Source of the DNA: Isoetes taiwanensis
Taxonomy: Eukaryota > Streptophyta > Lycopodiopsida > Isoetales > Isoetaceae
Direction of reading: 5' to 3'
NCBI GenBank assembly: GCA_021234155.1
Contig: JAJEKV010000094.1
Span: forward strand, 3,578,535-3,642,534
DNA length: 64,000 nucleotides
Below are positions 1-11,314 of the stretch, one piece after another. The notes under the pieces are model-generated. The model was not told the DNA's origin. It saw nothing but the letters and a program-made list of their open reading frames with translations, and ran no database searches. Numbering within the stretch: the stretch's first letter is position 1; each line of letters opens with the position of its first letter. Both the position numbers and the translations under genes were made by a program.

Positions 1-128
1 TCTCATTCCTTAGCTTCGCCTTTTGGGCTCTGAGCCATTGCCATTCTTGGCACTGATCTTCTCCTCAACCCACAAAAATGACAAAACCAAGATCCCAACT
101 TGGGGACCTGTGGATCCTACCAGTATTT

Positions 129-206
129 CTATCATAACATGCCCTTAGCCTGCTGCACCTTAGTCTGTTTTTCCTATCATAACATGCCCTTAGCCTGCTG
201 CACCTT
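129..206. repeat. 33-bp tandem duplication
   Basis: The 33 bases at 129-161 recur at 174-206, a period of 45 bases. A second duplication lies at 421-456 and 481-516 (both begin CAGATTT and end CTTCATGTA). Neither shows coding potential; they look like local slippage or unequal exchange products. Confidence 0.85.
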
Positions 207-516
207 GTTGCTCGGTTGAGGCATGTACCCTATGTATATCTTTTAGCTGAGTCTGTTTTACTGGCCATTTGCTGCATTTTAATTAGTATTAGGACCATTG
301 CTTTGGATAATGTAACTCTCTATATGTACTCTAAATTTTCCTATCAAAGTTTAAGAGTTTCCCAAACCCACAAATTTAAACTGATGGGAAAACCCACAAA
401 TTTAATCTGTAAGAAGCATTCAGATTTCTATCTCGATCTGCTGAAACCTTCATGTATGTAATATAAGATCTATTTTAATTCAGATTTTTATCTCTATCTG
501 CTAAAAGCTTCATGTA

Positions 517-2520
517 ATGCAGATATTAGCTTAAATGATCATATGCTCTTGTACTACAATCGGCAGCCTTTTGATTTACTGTATGTTTTGTGGGTAAGAG
601 TATGCAGAAACTGATGGGATATGAGCTGATGGGATATATGACAGTATAAAGATAGAGACAAAGAACAAAAGATAGAGAAACAAGGAAACAAAAGTCGATC
701 AGAAAAAATACCTGATTGTCTAGTATCGATTATCTGGTATTGACAATGCGTGCAAGGAAGAAGAAGTCCTTTGCCTAAACAAAAAACATGAGGAATCAGG
801 CAGGAAGACAAAACGAAATGCTGGTACTTCGAAAGGCTGGTCTGATGAGAATGCATAAAATGGTAGCATACCAGAGAAAGCTCTGTCGATTGGCGATGGA
901 GCCGATGGCGATGGGCGTCGATCGTGCCGCCGTAACAGCACTAAACCACCGGCAGGGCTTCCAATTCTTGAAGATTGTTAACCAATTGTTAATTGACAAC
1001 CTACAACCTGCAATGTGAAACCGGTTAAACCTTAATTTAGCGCTAACAAATTGATACAAATTAACCCCTTTATTTTTTAACAATTTACTTTAACAGAAAA
1101 CATGTGTGTTGATTGTTAAATTAAATTTTTTTAACATAGCATATTTAACCCCATGGTCTGAAAGTACCCTAATTTGAATTCCATTGCCTACGTGTCCACA
1201 CAGTACTAACATAATGCATGTTAAACTTTGGATACCTAAGTATTAAATAAGTGCTTACAATCGTGTATATTTTGCCATAACTTTAGGTCAAGAAGATGGC
1301 ACAACGTTTTCTAACTCACAATTGACGATTTGGGAAAATAAGCATGACGGTTAGTATCGTGACTAAATTTACTCAAATCTTCTAGGAAGTGGAACCCTAG
1401 CACAAGTAAGAGATGTATTCAGCAAGAGTTTGCATACATAATGCAGTTGAAGTATACACATATGCATGGGATTGGGATCCATAGAGTTAGAATAGTTCAT
1501 TCTAGGGTTGGGGATCCATAGAGCTAGAATCCAGAGAGCTTTGTCCTAAAAACCAAATATTCAGATTCATCTCCATGCAGATTTTATTCTCTTAAAGCTC
1601 ACAAAATGCCAAGTTAATGCATGATAAAGAAAAAGCACAAAGTAGAACCAGCATACAGTTTTCTAGAATGTAGAAACAAAGTAGAAACAATTTTTTTTAG
1701 TATCAGTATTATGCCTGGCGGTGCATCAAAATTGGTAGCCTATTCATAGTCAGCATAGCGAGCATAGTTACCAGGAATGGCAAGGAATTTCTACGTCCAA
1801 AATTGCAACTCAACTATATAGTTCCGCTTGCAAATGTGCACAGCCTAGCATTATATCACTCTGCAAGAAATGAATAAAAAAATCTCCAATCTCCCATCCA
1901 AAGATAATCTGTGCTTGGATTACGCGCACAGTCTATGTCATTCTTAACTGCCATAAATATGCCATCTAGAATGGAAGAAAGCCTTCCTGCCATTAGTACA
2001 AAATCTGTATATTTCAACAAAGGAATCCTTGAGATCACAACTACAGTAGACGATTTTGATGCCTACAGTATAGCAGAAAGTTGCCATTTAGAGAACCACC
2101 AACTTCGGCCAAAAATTACAAATAGTATGCTAATTTGGGGACAACCCATGCAACCACACTCTATCCATTAGCTGGACCTAGGAGGCATTCTACGTTTCTT
2201 TTTTTGTTGATATTTTTGGACTCATAACAGAATATCATTAGCAGTTATATCAGCCAATAACAGTTATATCATTAGCAAACTAATAAAGTCAACAATCATA
2301 AATTGGATGTAGGATGCAAACCCAATGGTCCTAAGATATAATCAATACTTTCTTCGTGAGGTTTTTTTGCTCTGTTGTACAACTTCACAAAGTTTTAAGA
2401 AATCCTGCTTTATTGCAGCAGCTTCACCTGCATGAAAATGGGGTATTCAAGTCCTAGGATATGAGAAAGTTAAGATTTAATAAATAAATAGAAGAATAAA
2501 GTCTTCTGTATAAACATAAT
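517..2520. other. No gene recognised
   Basis: AT-rich intergenic sequence. The open frames here are short, overlap on both strands and resemble no family I know. I see no RNA gene or recognisable mobile element. Confidence 0.6.
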
Positions 2521-2522
2521 TC

Positions 2523-2822
2523 AAACTGTCAGCATGTGACTGACAGTTTATTTTTGGGACCATCCGATGGTGACATATGCCAGAGCATATGCCACGCCAT
2601 CAAATTCCAGCCCTCAAATGGAAGTCAAGATAGGGTCAAATCCCCTATATTTCACTTACCCCTATCAGCCAAGCAAACCATTGAATAAATACAATTTCTG
2701 AAATTTGAAAGTTTGGCCAAACAAACAATGAGCCTGGGGAGTCGAACCCCAGTATAAGTTCCAACGCTCATCCAAGCATACTAGGTATCCCACAAGAGGG
2801 ATGCCTAATATGCTTAGGGGCC
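2523..2822 (-). mobile_element. tRNA-derived SINE-like element
   Basis: Read on the minus strand, 2738-2748 gives a perfect RNA polymerase III B box (GGTTCGACTCC) inside a T-arm-like stem. About 25-35 bases upstream, 2772-2783 resembles a degenerate A box (TAGTATGCTTGG). The spacing is that of a tRNA gene, but no full cloverleaf can be drawn, so this is not a tRNA gene. At the 3' end lies a 10-bp stem, 7-base loop hairpin (2523-2549, AAACTGTCAG paired with CTGACAGTTT), placed like the 3' stem-loops that some SINEs share with partner LINEs. Ends are approximate. A tRNA pseudogene is the alternative. Confidence 0.4.
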
Positions 2823-2880
2823 GAAGCCCACTAACAAAGCAAACAAGTCAATAACAGCACATCATTTCAATACACAATCT

Positions 2881-3118
2881 TGTTAAACAATTGCAGCCTG
2901 CTCAAACTTATTCAACACGTCATATTTATAAGCATTCACCACAACCAATTTCAGAACCAGCAAACCATACCTGTTAACCAATTGCAGCCTGCTCAAACTT
3001 ATTCAACACGTTATTTACAAGCATTTACCACAACCAATTTCGTAACCAAAGAAACCATACCTTAACAAATTGCAGCCTGCTCAAACTTATTCAACACGTT
3101 ATTTAGAAGCAAACCATA
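2881..3118. repeat. Three-copy tandem repeat, ~90 bp
   Basis: Units begin at about 2881, 2972 and 3062. Each contains the block TTGCAGCCTGCTCAAACTTA followed by an AACACGT motif and ends near AAACCATACC; the third is shortened. The array lies just beyond the co-directional minus-strand frames that follow the Rep-like gene and may be untranslated or terminal sequence of that unit (inference). Confidence 0.85.
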
Positions 3119-3265
3119 CCTATTATTTCAGCAATACAAATCCAGATCAAAGTTTATCAACTCCAGACACAAAATCACAAGCCAACAGAAGAAGAACATG
3201 TAAAGAAATCAGTTCATAGCCGAGCCACTTTGGGCATGCCTAATGACTGCATGTACTTGCCGTAT

Positions 3266-3631
3266 TTAGACCCTCGCAAGGCTCATATGAGAGCGCAAGA
3301 TGTGCAACTCAGAAACGGGCACCCCCAAATGCTCCCACTCCACAACAGATATGGCATTGTCAATTGACACATAGAACCCTCTAAGCTGCCGCCTAAGCAA
3401 GCGCAAGGATGCCGCAATCCTATGCGCCTCAGTTTCAACCTGGATAACACTATTCACAAACTCCTGAGCAGAAAATGCTGCCTCAGGCTCAACCAAAAAC
3501 ACAACAGGGTCCGGATGGGATGCCTCTACAGCAGACGAAATAAAAGACTCAGGCAAAGACACAAAGAAAGTTGCTCCACGCCAAAGAATCGGTTCCCCAT
3601 CAGTCTCCATAACTCCTGCAACTAAAAACAA
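3266..3631 (-). CDS. Unrecognised ORF downstream of the Rep-like gene
   Basis: A 121-codon open frame with ordinary protein composition: acidic and hydrophobic stretches, a basic patch (RLLRRQLRG) and no low-complexity sequence. I recognise no family. It runs in the same direction as the Rep-like frame at 4040-4819 and lies just after the frame at 3684-3896. A pyrimidine-rich stretch ending TTGCAG stands near its beginning, so it may be a 3' exon rather than a gene start. Whether it belongs to the same mobile unit or to a separate host gene cannot be told from this window. Confidence 0.35.
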   Translation of the reverse strand: MFLVAGVMETDGEPILWRGATFFVSLPESFISSAVEASHPDPVVFLVEPEAAFSAQEFVNSVIQVETEAHRIAASLRLLRRQLRGFYVSIDNAISVVEWEHLGVPVSELHILRSHMSLARV

Positions 3632-3683
3632 ACAAAGCTATGGAAACAAACCCAATTGTACAATGAAGAGGCAACCAAGTTCA

Positions 3684-3896
3684 TCACCCAACAACCATGG
3701 TACGATCACCCTTGTGCACAGAGATGAAATCTACATTAGGCTGAAGTATCACAACATCATCACTATCTCCACTATAAGAAGCATCATGAATATCCTCGAA
3801 GGTATTATCTTGTTCATCAGCAGGAATAGCATCATCCCAATACCGCCTCCTCCCAGGCCCATTCCTTTCCACAGTACAAAAACTGTTTGTCGCCAA
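3684..3896 (-). CDS. Unrecognised short acidic ORF, same strand as Rep
   Basis: A 70-codon frame rich in Asp and Glu in its second half (for example ADEQDNTFEDIHDASYSGDS), between the Rep-like frame and the 121-codon frame at 3266-3631. It has no recognised domain. Acidic composition and collinearity make a coding role plausible, but a short frame like this can arise by chance. Confidence 0.25.
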   Translation of the reverse strand: MATNSFCTVERNGPGRRRYWDDAIPADEQDNTFEDIHDASYSGDSDDVVILQPNVDFISVHKGDRTMVVG

Positions 3897-4039
3897 ACAA
3901 GATGGTCCTCATATCGATGGCATGCAAGGACTAGGATTGAGCAGACTCTCCATGCAGCCCGACATGGTGCTCATTGATATGGGCAAGTGTTAGAAGGGAT
4001 AATCCAAGAACTAGACAAGGTAAATTTTCCGTAATCGAA

Positions 4040-4819
4040 TCATCCCGGCCAAGCATACAACAAACTAGCAGTCAATCTACGGTTCCCGTGGTAATTCACA
4101 AAATGGGCAGCTCGATTCAACAAGTTTTTGTTATCAAGCACAACTAAATTTTTTGTATCACCAGCTCCCCATCTCAAATACAAATCCTTACCTTTCTCGA
4201 TGGCAGCCTCACTCACATTATAAAGATGGCAGATATAATGAACTTTTCCCACATCCTTCATACAGTACCCAATCATACCCTCAAAACAATGAAGACGAGT
4301 ATTTTTAAGGGCTTTGCATACCAATATCACACCAGGAGGCTTAGAAACCCAATTGAAATCTCTTTTTATGGAATCATTCATGGCCCTAGGACTCTTAAAC
4401 CGGGCTCTAAACACAACTTGACAATGCAAATGATCTACAGTAGCACCACGCTCCATGGCCACAGCTCCAGCAACACACCTCCGATTGCAAAACCCCACAA
4501 GACCATCATAAAAACTCATGGGCACATCTTGCCCAGATAAACCTAAGGTAACACTCACATCTATAACATTCCAGTCCTGCTCAACAGAAAAACCATCATA
4601 TCCCCCAGTCTCACGCTCTTGAGAATTGGAAGCACTCAGGTTTATAATGTGGCTTAGAAAACTAGGGACAGAGCAACCAACATTCTTCCCCTTTCTCGCT
4701 GCCCTCTTCAGAGGCATAATGTGGCAGAATTTTACAGACAAAAACAAAGGGAAGAATACAGCTGGCTTACCTCGGGCACAAATCCCCTTCAAGAAGACTC
4801 CACCTCCGCTCCCCACCAA
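4040..4819 (-). CDS. HUH-endonuclease Rep-like protein (Replitron or endogenous CRESS-virus type fossil)
   Basis: This 259-residue frame carries two marks of HUH rolling-circle replication initiators. One is an H-hydrophobic-H motif in DHLHCQVVF, which would bind the catalytic metal. About 55 residues further on is a Y-x-x-K motif in GMIGYCMKD, whose tyrosine would nick DNA and stay covalently joined to the 5' end. The order and spacing match Rep proteins of CRESS-DNA viruses and of the eukaryotic transposons called Replitrons. No Walker A or SF3 helicase segment is visible. The Met at residue 35 (start of MPLKRAARKGKN) is a likely alternative start, because a basic N-terminus follows it. A land-plant genomic setting and lack of a helicase favour a Replitron-like element; an old integrated viral rep gene is the alternative. 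It is treated here as a fossil of unknown age. Confidence 0.6.
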   Translation of the reverse strand: MVGSGGGVFLKGICARGKPAVFFPLFLSVKFCHIMPLKRAARKGKNVGCSVPSFLSHIINLSASNSQERETGGYDGFSVEQDWNVIDVSVTLGLSGQDVPMSFYDGLVGFCNRRCVAGAVAMERGATVDHLHCQVVFRARFKSPRAMNDSIKRDFNWVSKPPGVILVCKALKNTRLHCFEGMIGYCMKDVGKVHYICHLYNVSEAAIEKGKDLYLRWGAGDTKNLVVLDNKNLLNRAAHFVNYHGNRRLTASLLYAWPG

Positions 4820-7760
4820 GCAACCCGACCCCTACTTATCCGAAACCCCAAAAAAGCAACAAGCCCAGAGGCAGGACACATAAGAACCTCCGGCCTCAGC
4901 ATCTCCGCCATCCCTAGAGCACACTACGGCGGCACTGTCAGTTCCGGCCAACCGGGCACAAGATGCTCGGCCTACATTCCAGGGTTTCGAATCCCCACTA
5001 CCACCGTCACCAAAATACCATACTCACATACGAATACTCATTTACACCATTAAAAATCTTAGATTACAAATATACGATTCCAAATTTCGGCCACATTATT
5101 TAGGTTATGCGATAATGTCAATTTTCATAGGGTGGTATAGAGTAGGTGGGTTTGAATGTATAGGGAAGCGTCCCTTGGAATCCTTTCTGGTGTGGATGGT
5201 AGGGTCCTCCGGCCAGCTCAGCCACACTAAAAAGGGACCAATAGGCGTTTCCCCACAATATAGAAACATAGATTTTTTTTATTTTTTTATTTTTTTTAGC
5301 ATTTTTTCAGAAATGCCCATCTAGGGCTTCCTCCATCCTGGGGGTATCCATGTTGCAGCCAGATGGGTTTTTTAAACAGATGGTTGATGTTCTCACCCTT
5401 TGATTACTTCTATAGCCATGAGAATTCAAGAAGTATCAAGTTGGTTATGGAAGTGGAAGGGTGCTGGAAACCAAGAATCTGTTCTTTTAACCAATAATGG
5501 GATGCAGTCTTTTTGTGGCCAAATAGGGATGCAAACCGGTTGCTTCAGCGACATGCAGTATTGTTTGAAACAGCTGGTCTAATTTGTGCCTTATTAATGG
5601 TCTCGTTGCAGTGCTTAATAAGAGAAAGCAGAAATTAGGGCAAATACATCTTTATCTTTTCGTATGCTCAGGGTATTTTTTGAAGCAGTTTGAGCTGCTT
5701 GCTGGCGGGGGATGGGCTCTCTGGTTCTCAGGGAATTGGTGTTGGATTGTTGAGTGTATGGTTCTAAAATAGAAGGATAAGGGTCTGTAGCTTGGATGCA
5801 GATTAGGTAGACAAGTCATGGAAGCATGCCGATGTAATCGAGTGCTGGGTGTGTCATGAAGGATGCTGGTGAGTCCTGGCTGTAATTTCTTCCTGTGAGT
5901 AGGATTTGTATGGTTGTGATTGGAATTGAGCATGGAAACAGAGGTTGTGAATAGACCGAGAAGAGCTCCAGTGTGAATCGGTTCCGGGTAATGGTGTTGG
6001 TATGTTTCTTAGGCTGCTGTTATTGAAGTCGGCCAGGGCAGAGATTTCCTGATACGCAGAGCCTCTGAAAGAGAGCAAGTCGATCTGTGAATTGGCCGCC
6101 GATCGTGGTTTTTATTATGGAACAGAGGTATTGTTACATAGCCCGTGAATGGGAGATATATGTCGGCTCTGTGCCGCATAGTTTCTGATAGACAGAGAGC
6201 TGAATGCAAGGAAAAGCAGGGGATTTTGATCCATGGCAGACATTTCCTGATGCGATTAGAGGTATTGGGCTCTGTTAGGGGTTCTGGTGAGGCTGGTATG
6301 GCCTTGGAGGTTCGATTCCTAGCCCAGCTTCTTGGCGATTTATCCAAATTTTTATGTTCTTTGGTTGGACGCAGATCTGTATGGTTTAAAATTTTCCAAT
6401 GTAGACCATAGGAAATGGCATTTGTTTTTCTTGGCAAAATGTTAGTGGCTGTCGATCTGGCACAATGCCACGAATATGCTAAGAATATGCTATGCATCAA
6501 TGGTCATTATTGAGATTTGAGGAAAAAACTGATAAAGAAAGGAAAATAAAGGAAATAAAACAATGTAAAGGCCACGTAAAGGCCACTTAATTGAGCTTCA
6601 TGTAAGTGCTACAATATTTTTTGAAAAAAGGATCATTCATTGTTCCATTTTAGAATAAATCAATGTTGGCTACAAGGAGTTCATAAAAGAGGTATTAATC
6701 ATTCAAGGGTAAAAATGCAATTGGCGAGGAGACAGTTGTATTTTTGAATGAGCATTGGATACTCGCAGTGCAGTTAATCTCATTGTAGTAATGGTGTTGG
6801 TGGCACTTTCCACCATTGCACGTCCAATTTTCATGCAAAGTGAAGTTTTGTTTTGCTGCTCTAATATCCTATGGTGTTATATGCTTGAGCCCACCAATAA
6901 AAAAACACTATTTTTATTTCTTGCGTTCCCCTCCCTCTCAGGTCGGGGGTTACCCGCGGGTCAAGATCTTGGGCACAACCACCTCAGCGACGCATTGCCA
7001 TAAAAACTCGGAAGAATGGAAGTTTGGGGTCCTTGCTTCATATCCTTAAATGTGAAGCAAAGTGCAAGCATCAAGTTCTGTTAAACTGTCCGGATTGAAG
7101 CCCATGCAACTCATAAAGCATATTGGATATTAATTCAGTCCAATCTTCTCATAGAGAAGCCATGACTGAGTAAAAGTAACAGAAAGAATGAGTTCTACTA
7201 TCTTACCAGTTAAGGATCACCCTTGCAAGTTAACAAACATAATGGGATAGAGAAGAAAATTGTGGTCTCCAAGTACATCCCCGAGTCAAGCAAGGCTTAA
7301 GAAGAATAGTAAGCCTCATACGGCATGCTCCTGACATTTCAAAACTAATCGGCCTAATATATTGCCATCTAGCCGCAGATAGAACTTATGCAGGAAGATG
7401 GCATGTGGCATCCATGTCGTTGGAGCCAAAATTGCAATGCTAAGATGCTTATTTTCACGGATGGATAGACTGATACATAACATCCCTCAACAACTAAATA
7501 TTAAGCAAATTATAGCTAATGTTGGGATGGATCTATTTATCGGCAGCAATGGCTGCACATGGATCTAATAAACAAATGGAGGAAGACTGACACAGAAGTT
7601 GAAATGATGAGATGCGAAGCTAAATACCTCCATATACTATCCTTGCCACTTTTGTGTGTTCGTATCCATGTACCCTAGTTTCAACTACATCTGAAAGCAC
7701 TTTAGACAAACATCCGTCTCTGTTTGCAATTTCTATGTTTCTATGTTATTTTGCTACATA
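4820..7760. other. No gene recognised
   Basis: The first 200 bases are moderately GC-rich and could be the leader of the Rep-like unit. The rest is AT-rich intergenic DNA with overlapping short frames. A motif near 6037 (GGCAGAGATTTCCTGAT) recurs near 6234 as GGCAGACATTTCCTGAT. A T-rich run lies at 5272-5300. Nothing else was recognised. Confidence 0.55.
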
Positions 7761-9935
7761 TTCTAAACGAGGTGCACCTTGGACTACCACAATCGTCGGA
7801 TTCGTTGATCCTACGACCCAGATTGTATGTTGGGGCCTGTGAGCACCTCTCGTTTCGCTTATAGTCATTTATGATTGGAGGCGCCTATAATTTTGAAATA
7901 TGAAATACAATTTTGCCTAAGGTTTTGAGGGAATATCAAACCTCTATACGACTTTGCCTAAGATTTTAGAATATGAAATACGAGGGCTCGAACCTTTACC
8001 AAAATAACTCACAATCTTAATAAGATTACTTTAACCAATACACCTAGTGATCTAAAGTGATTATTTTTTATGTTGAATCTATGTTTTTTTTTATAACAAC
8101 CCCTTCCATTGTTTTAGAAATATATGGTCTATGGTTTTAGAAATTGTTATTTTTACATCGATATCAAATCCCCCTGGAACCCCCTGTTATTTTGCTATAT
8201 ATTCTAAACGAGGTGCACCCTGACTACCACAGTCGTCGGATTCGTTGATCCTACGACCCAGATTGTATGTTCGTTTCGCTTATAGTCATTTATGATTAGA
8301 GGCACCTATGATTTTGAAATATGAAATACAATTTCGCCTAAGGTTTTGAGGGAATATCAAACCTCTATACGGCTTTGCCTAAGATTTTAGAATATGAAAT
8401 ACGAGGGCTCGAATCTCTACCAAAAGAACTCAATATCCTAATAAGTTTACTTTAACCAATACACCTAATGAGCTAATGTGATTATTTTTTATCTTGAATC
8501 TATGTTTTTTTTGTTTTATAGCAATCCCTTCAATTGTTTTCGGGATATATGGTCTGTGGTTTCAGGAATTGTTATTTTTACATCGATATCAAATACCCCT
8601 AGAACCCCCTATTATTTTGCTACATATTTATTCTAAACGAGGTGCACCCTGGATTACCACAGTCATCGGATTCGTTGATCCTACGACCCGGATTGTATGT
8701 TGAGGCATGTGGGCACCTCTCGTTTCGCTTATAGTCATTTATGATTGGAGGCGCCTATGATTTTGAAATATGAAATACAATTTCGCCTAAGGTTTTGAGG
8801 GAATATCAAACCTCTATACGGCTTTGCCTAAGATTTTAGAATATGAAATACGAGGGCTCGAACCTCTACCAGAATAACTCAATATCCTAATAAGTTTACT
8901 TTAATCAATACACCTAATGAGCTAATGTAATTATTTTTTATCTTGAATCTATGTTTTTTTTTATAACAATCCCTTCAATTGTTTTCCGGATATATGGTCT
9001 GTGGTTTCAGGAATTGTTATTTTTACATCGATATCAAATCCCCCTAGAAACCCCTATTTATTCTAAACGAGATGCACCCTGGACTACCACAGTCGTCGGA
9101 TTCGTTGATCCTACGACCCGGATTGTATGTTGGGGCCTGTGGGCACCTCTCGTTTCGCTTATAGTCATTTATGATTGGAGGCGCCTATGATTTTGAAATA
9201 TGAAATACAATTTCGCCTAAGGTTTCGAGGGAATATCAAACCTATATACGGCTTTGCCTAAGATTTTAGAATATGAAATACGAGGGCTCGAACCTCTTCC
9301 AAAATAACTCACAATCCTAATAAGATTACTTTAGCCAATACACCTAGTGACCTAATGTGATTATTTTTTATGTTGAATCTATGTTTTTTTTTTCCATTTA
9401 ATTGTTTTAGAAATATATGGTCTATGGTTTCAAGAAATGTTATTTTTACATTGATATCAAATCCCCCTGGAACCCCCTGTTATTTTGCTACATATTCTAA
9501 ACAAGGTGCACCCTGGACTACCACAGTCGTCGGATTCGTCGATCCTACGCCATATTGTATATTGGGGCCTGTGGGCACCTCTCCTTTCGCTTATAGTCAT
9601 TTATGATTGGAGGCGCCTATGATTTTGAAATATGACATACAATTTCGCCTAAGGTTTTGAGGGAATATCAAACCTCTATACGGCTTTGCCTAAGATTTTA
9701 GAATATAAAATACGAGGGCTCAAACCTCTACAAAAATAACTCACAATCCTAATAAGATTACTTTAACCAGTACACCTAGTGACCTAATGTGATTATTTTT
9801 TATGTTGAATCTATGTTTTTTTTATAACAACCCCTTCAATTGTTTTAGAAATATATGGTCTATGGTTTCAGGAATTGTTATTTTTACATCAATGTCAAAT
9901 CCCCCTGGAACCCCCAGTTATTTTGCTACATATTT
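7761..9935. repeat. Five-copy tandem repeat, ~435 bp unit
   Basis: The phrase TTCTAAACGAGGTGCACC (with small changes) starts units at about 7761, 8202, 8631, 9061 and 9495, giving periods of 441, 429, 430 and 434. The last unit degenerates near 9935. Within each unit the order is the same: a GGATTCGTTGATCCTACG block, an AAATATGAAATACAATTT block, a GGAATATCAAACCT block, then a T-run and a CCCC-rich segment. No long frame spans a unit. Small indels and scattered substitutions separate the copies, so this is a short satellite-like array rather than a recent single duplication. Confidence 0.93.
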
Positions 9936-11314
9936 CTTGCACGTAGCAGTTATCATTTTTACCATGGCAAGTGGCCTTACCAAGTCATTTTTAGAGTAAT
10001 TCGGGGCCATTGACAACTCGTGTTGCCTCTTCCTCTACAGTCAGATTTTGGGCCTGCCAGCGGACATTATGCAAGAGTGGATTTAGACACATTATTATTA
10101 TTTCTAAAGATAATGAGACAACTTTGTAGGAGCACATAGGATTATCAGCATATTTAGTTAGTTAATTACCTTAAAGTTGTGCCCATGTTGCAAGAGCCGT
10201 GATCCCTTCTCACATTTGATCTCTAAATCTTTCACATTTGATCTCTAAATCTTTTTGGTTCTAAATTGAAAAACAACACATAACGTACATTAATGAATGT
10301 GGAAGAACTAATACTCCCAGATACACACTGCACAATAATGAACTCATCTGGGATTATCGGTTCAAGAATATCCATTGTACTCGAAAGATCTAGCTTCTTC
10401 AATTGAACATAGATATTATGGCACTTCTTTAAGTTCAGAAAGACGAAGTTTATCCTCCTGCATGTTCATTTTTAAGGGAGACTTAAGCTCCATGCACTCA
10501 GTAAAATAATCAACTACCAAGAATTGTCATTGCAATTGGCTTATTTAGCCACCTTGATATAAAAGAAATTGCAAATTTCTTGCCTTCTTCATAAGCCCTA
10601 AATCAGCAGAAGTTTATGAGTTTTATATTTTGATGGCTGGATGGTTGTCAATGTTGACATGAAAATAGAGAGGGCACACATTTGCTAGTATTTTTTATAT
10701 TGATGTGTATGATTTTTGTATTTTGATGGCTGGACGATTGTCAATGATTGTCAATGTCGACAAGAAAATAGAGAGGTGGACGTTGTGTTTCCCTTCTTTC
10801 ATATATCTTCCTAGTTGTTTGTGTCCAATGCCTTGCACGTATATTTTATACGCCAAATGAGAAAGCTCTACCTTCGGGTCTTCGTCTTTTGGAAAGGAAT
10901 AGGATGCAAATCAGAGCCAGACTTGGGGTCAGAAAGCAATAGCATTGAGCCAGTGAATCTGTTGTCTAAAACAACTCGTGTGATTTAGGGGATAATTTTA
11001 TCAGGCTGTGTATTCATGGTGTAGAATTCTTACTAGGTCAAGTCTAAGGCTTCCTTCTAGAAATAAAGAGTTAAAAGTTGCACTGCGTTACTCTGGACCT
11101 TTCAGATTGCAGTTTGACTCGTGGCCAATTTTGACTCGTAGCATTCCAGCCAACACATATAATGAACATTCTTTATTCATCAAAACTGCTTTCAGATATC
11201 ACATATCCAAACTCTCCATTTATAAAGAATAGCCCTGCTATGGGAATTTGCTTCCTCTGCCTTTCACTATTACGTTACAATATTTTAAAATAAATATCAA
11301 CCAAGACTCATAAT
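9936..11314. other. Intergenic sequence 3' of the UBP gene
   Basis: No gene seen. A phrase TTTTGATGGCTGGA, followed by TTGTCAATG, occurs near 10630 and again near 10719, indicating a local ~90 bp duplication. The part closest to 11315 would hold the 3' untranslated region of the protease gene; no polyadenylation signal could be assigned with confidence. Confidence 0.5.

Noticed and set aside
2720-2800. A tRNA gene on the minus strand
   Set aside because: Only the T-arm and B box are good. No acceptor stem or anticodon arm can be paired, so a SINE-like relic is preferred.
6009-6500. 163-codon minus-strand frame
   Set aside because: No domain, atypical composition, overlapped by other frames, and no splice or promoter support.
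7761-9935. CRISPR-like array
   Set aside because: Units are ~435 bp with no short repeat-spacer pattern; it is a plain tandem repeat in a plant genome.
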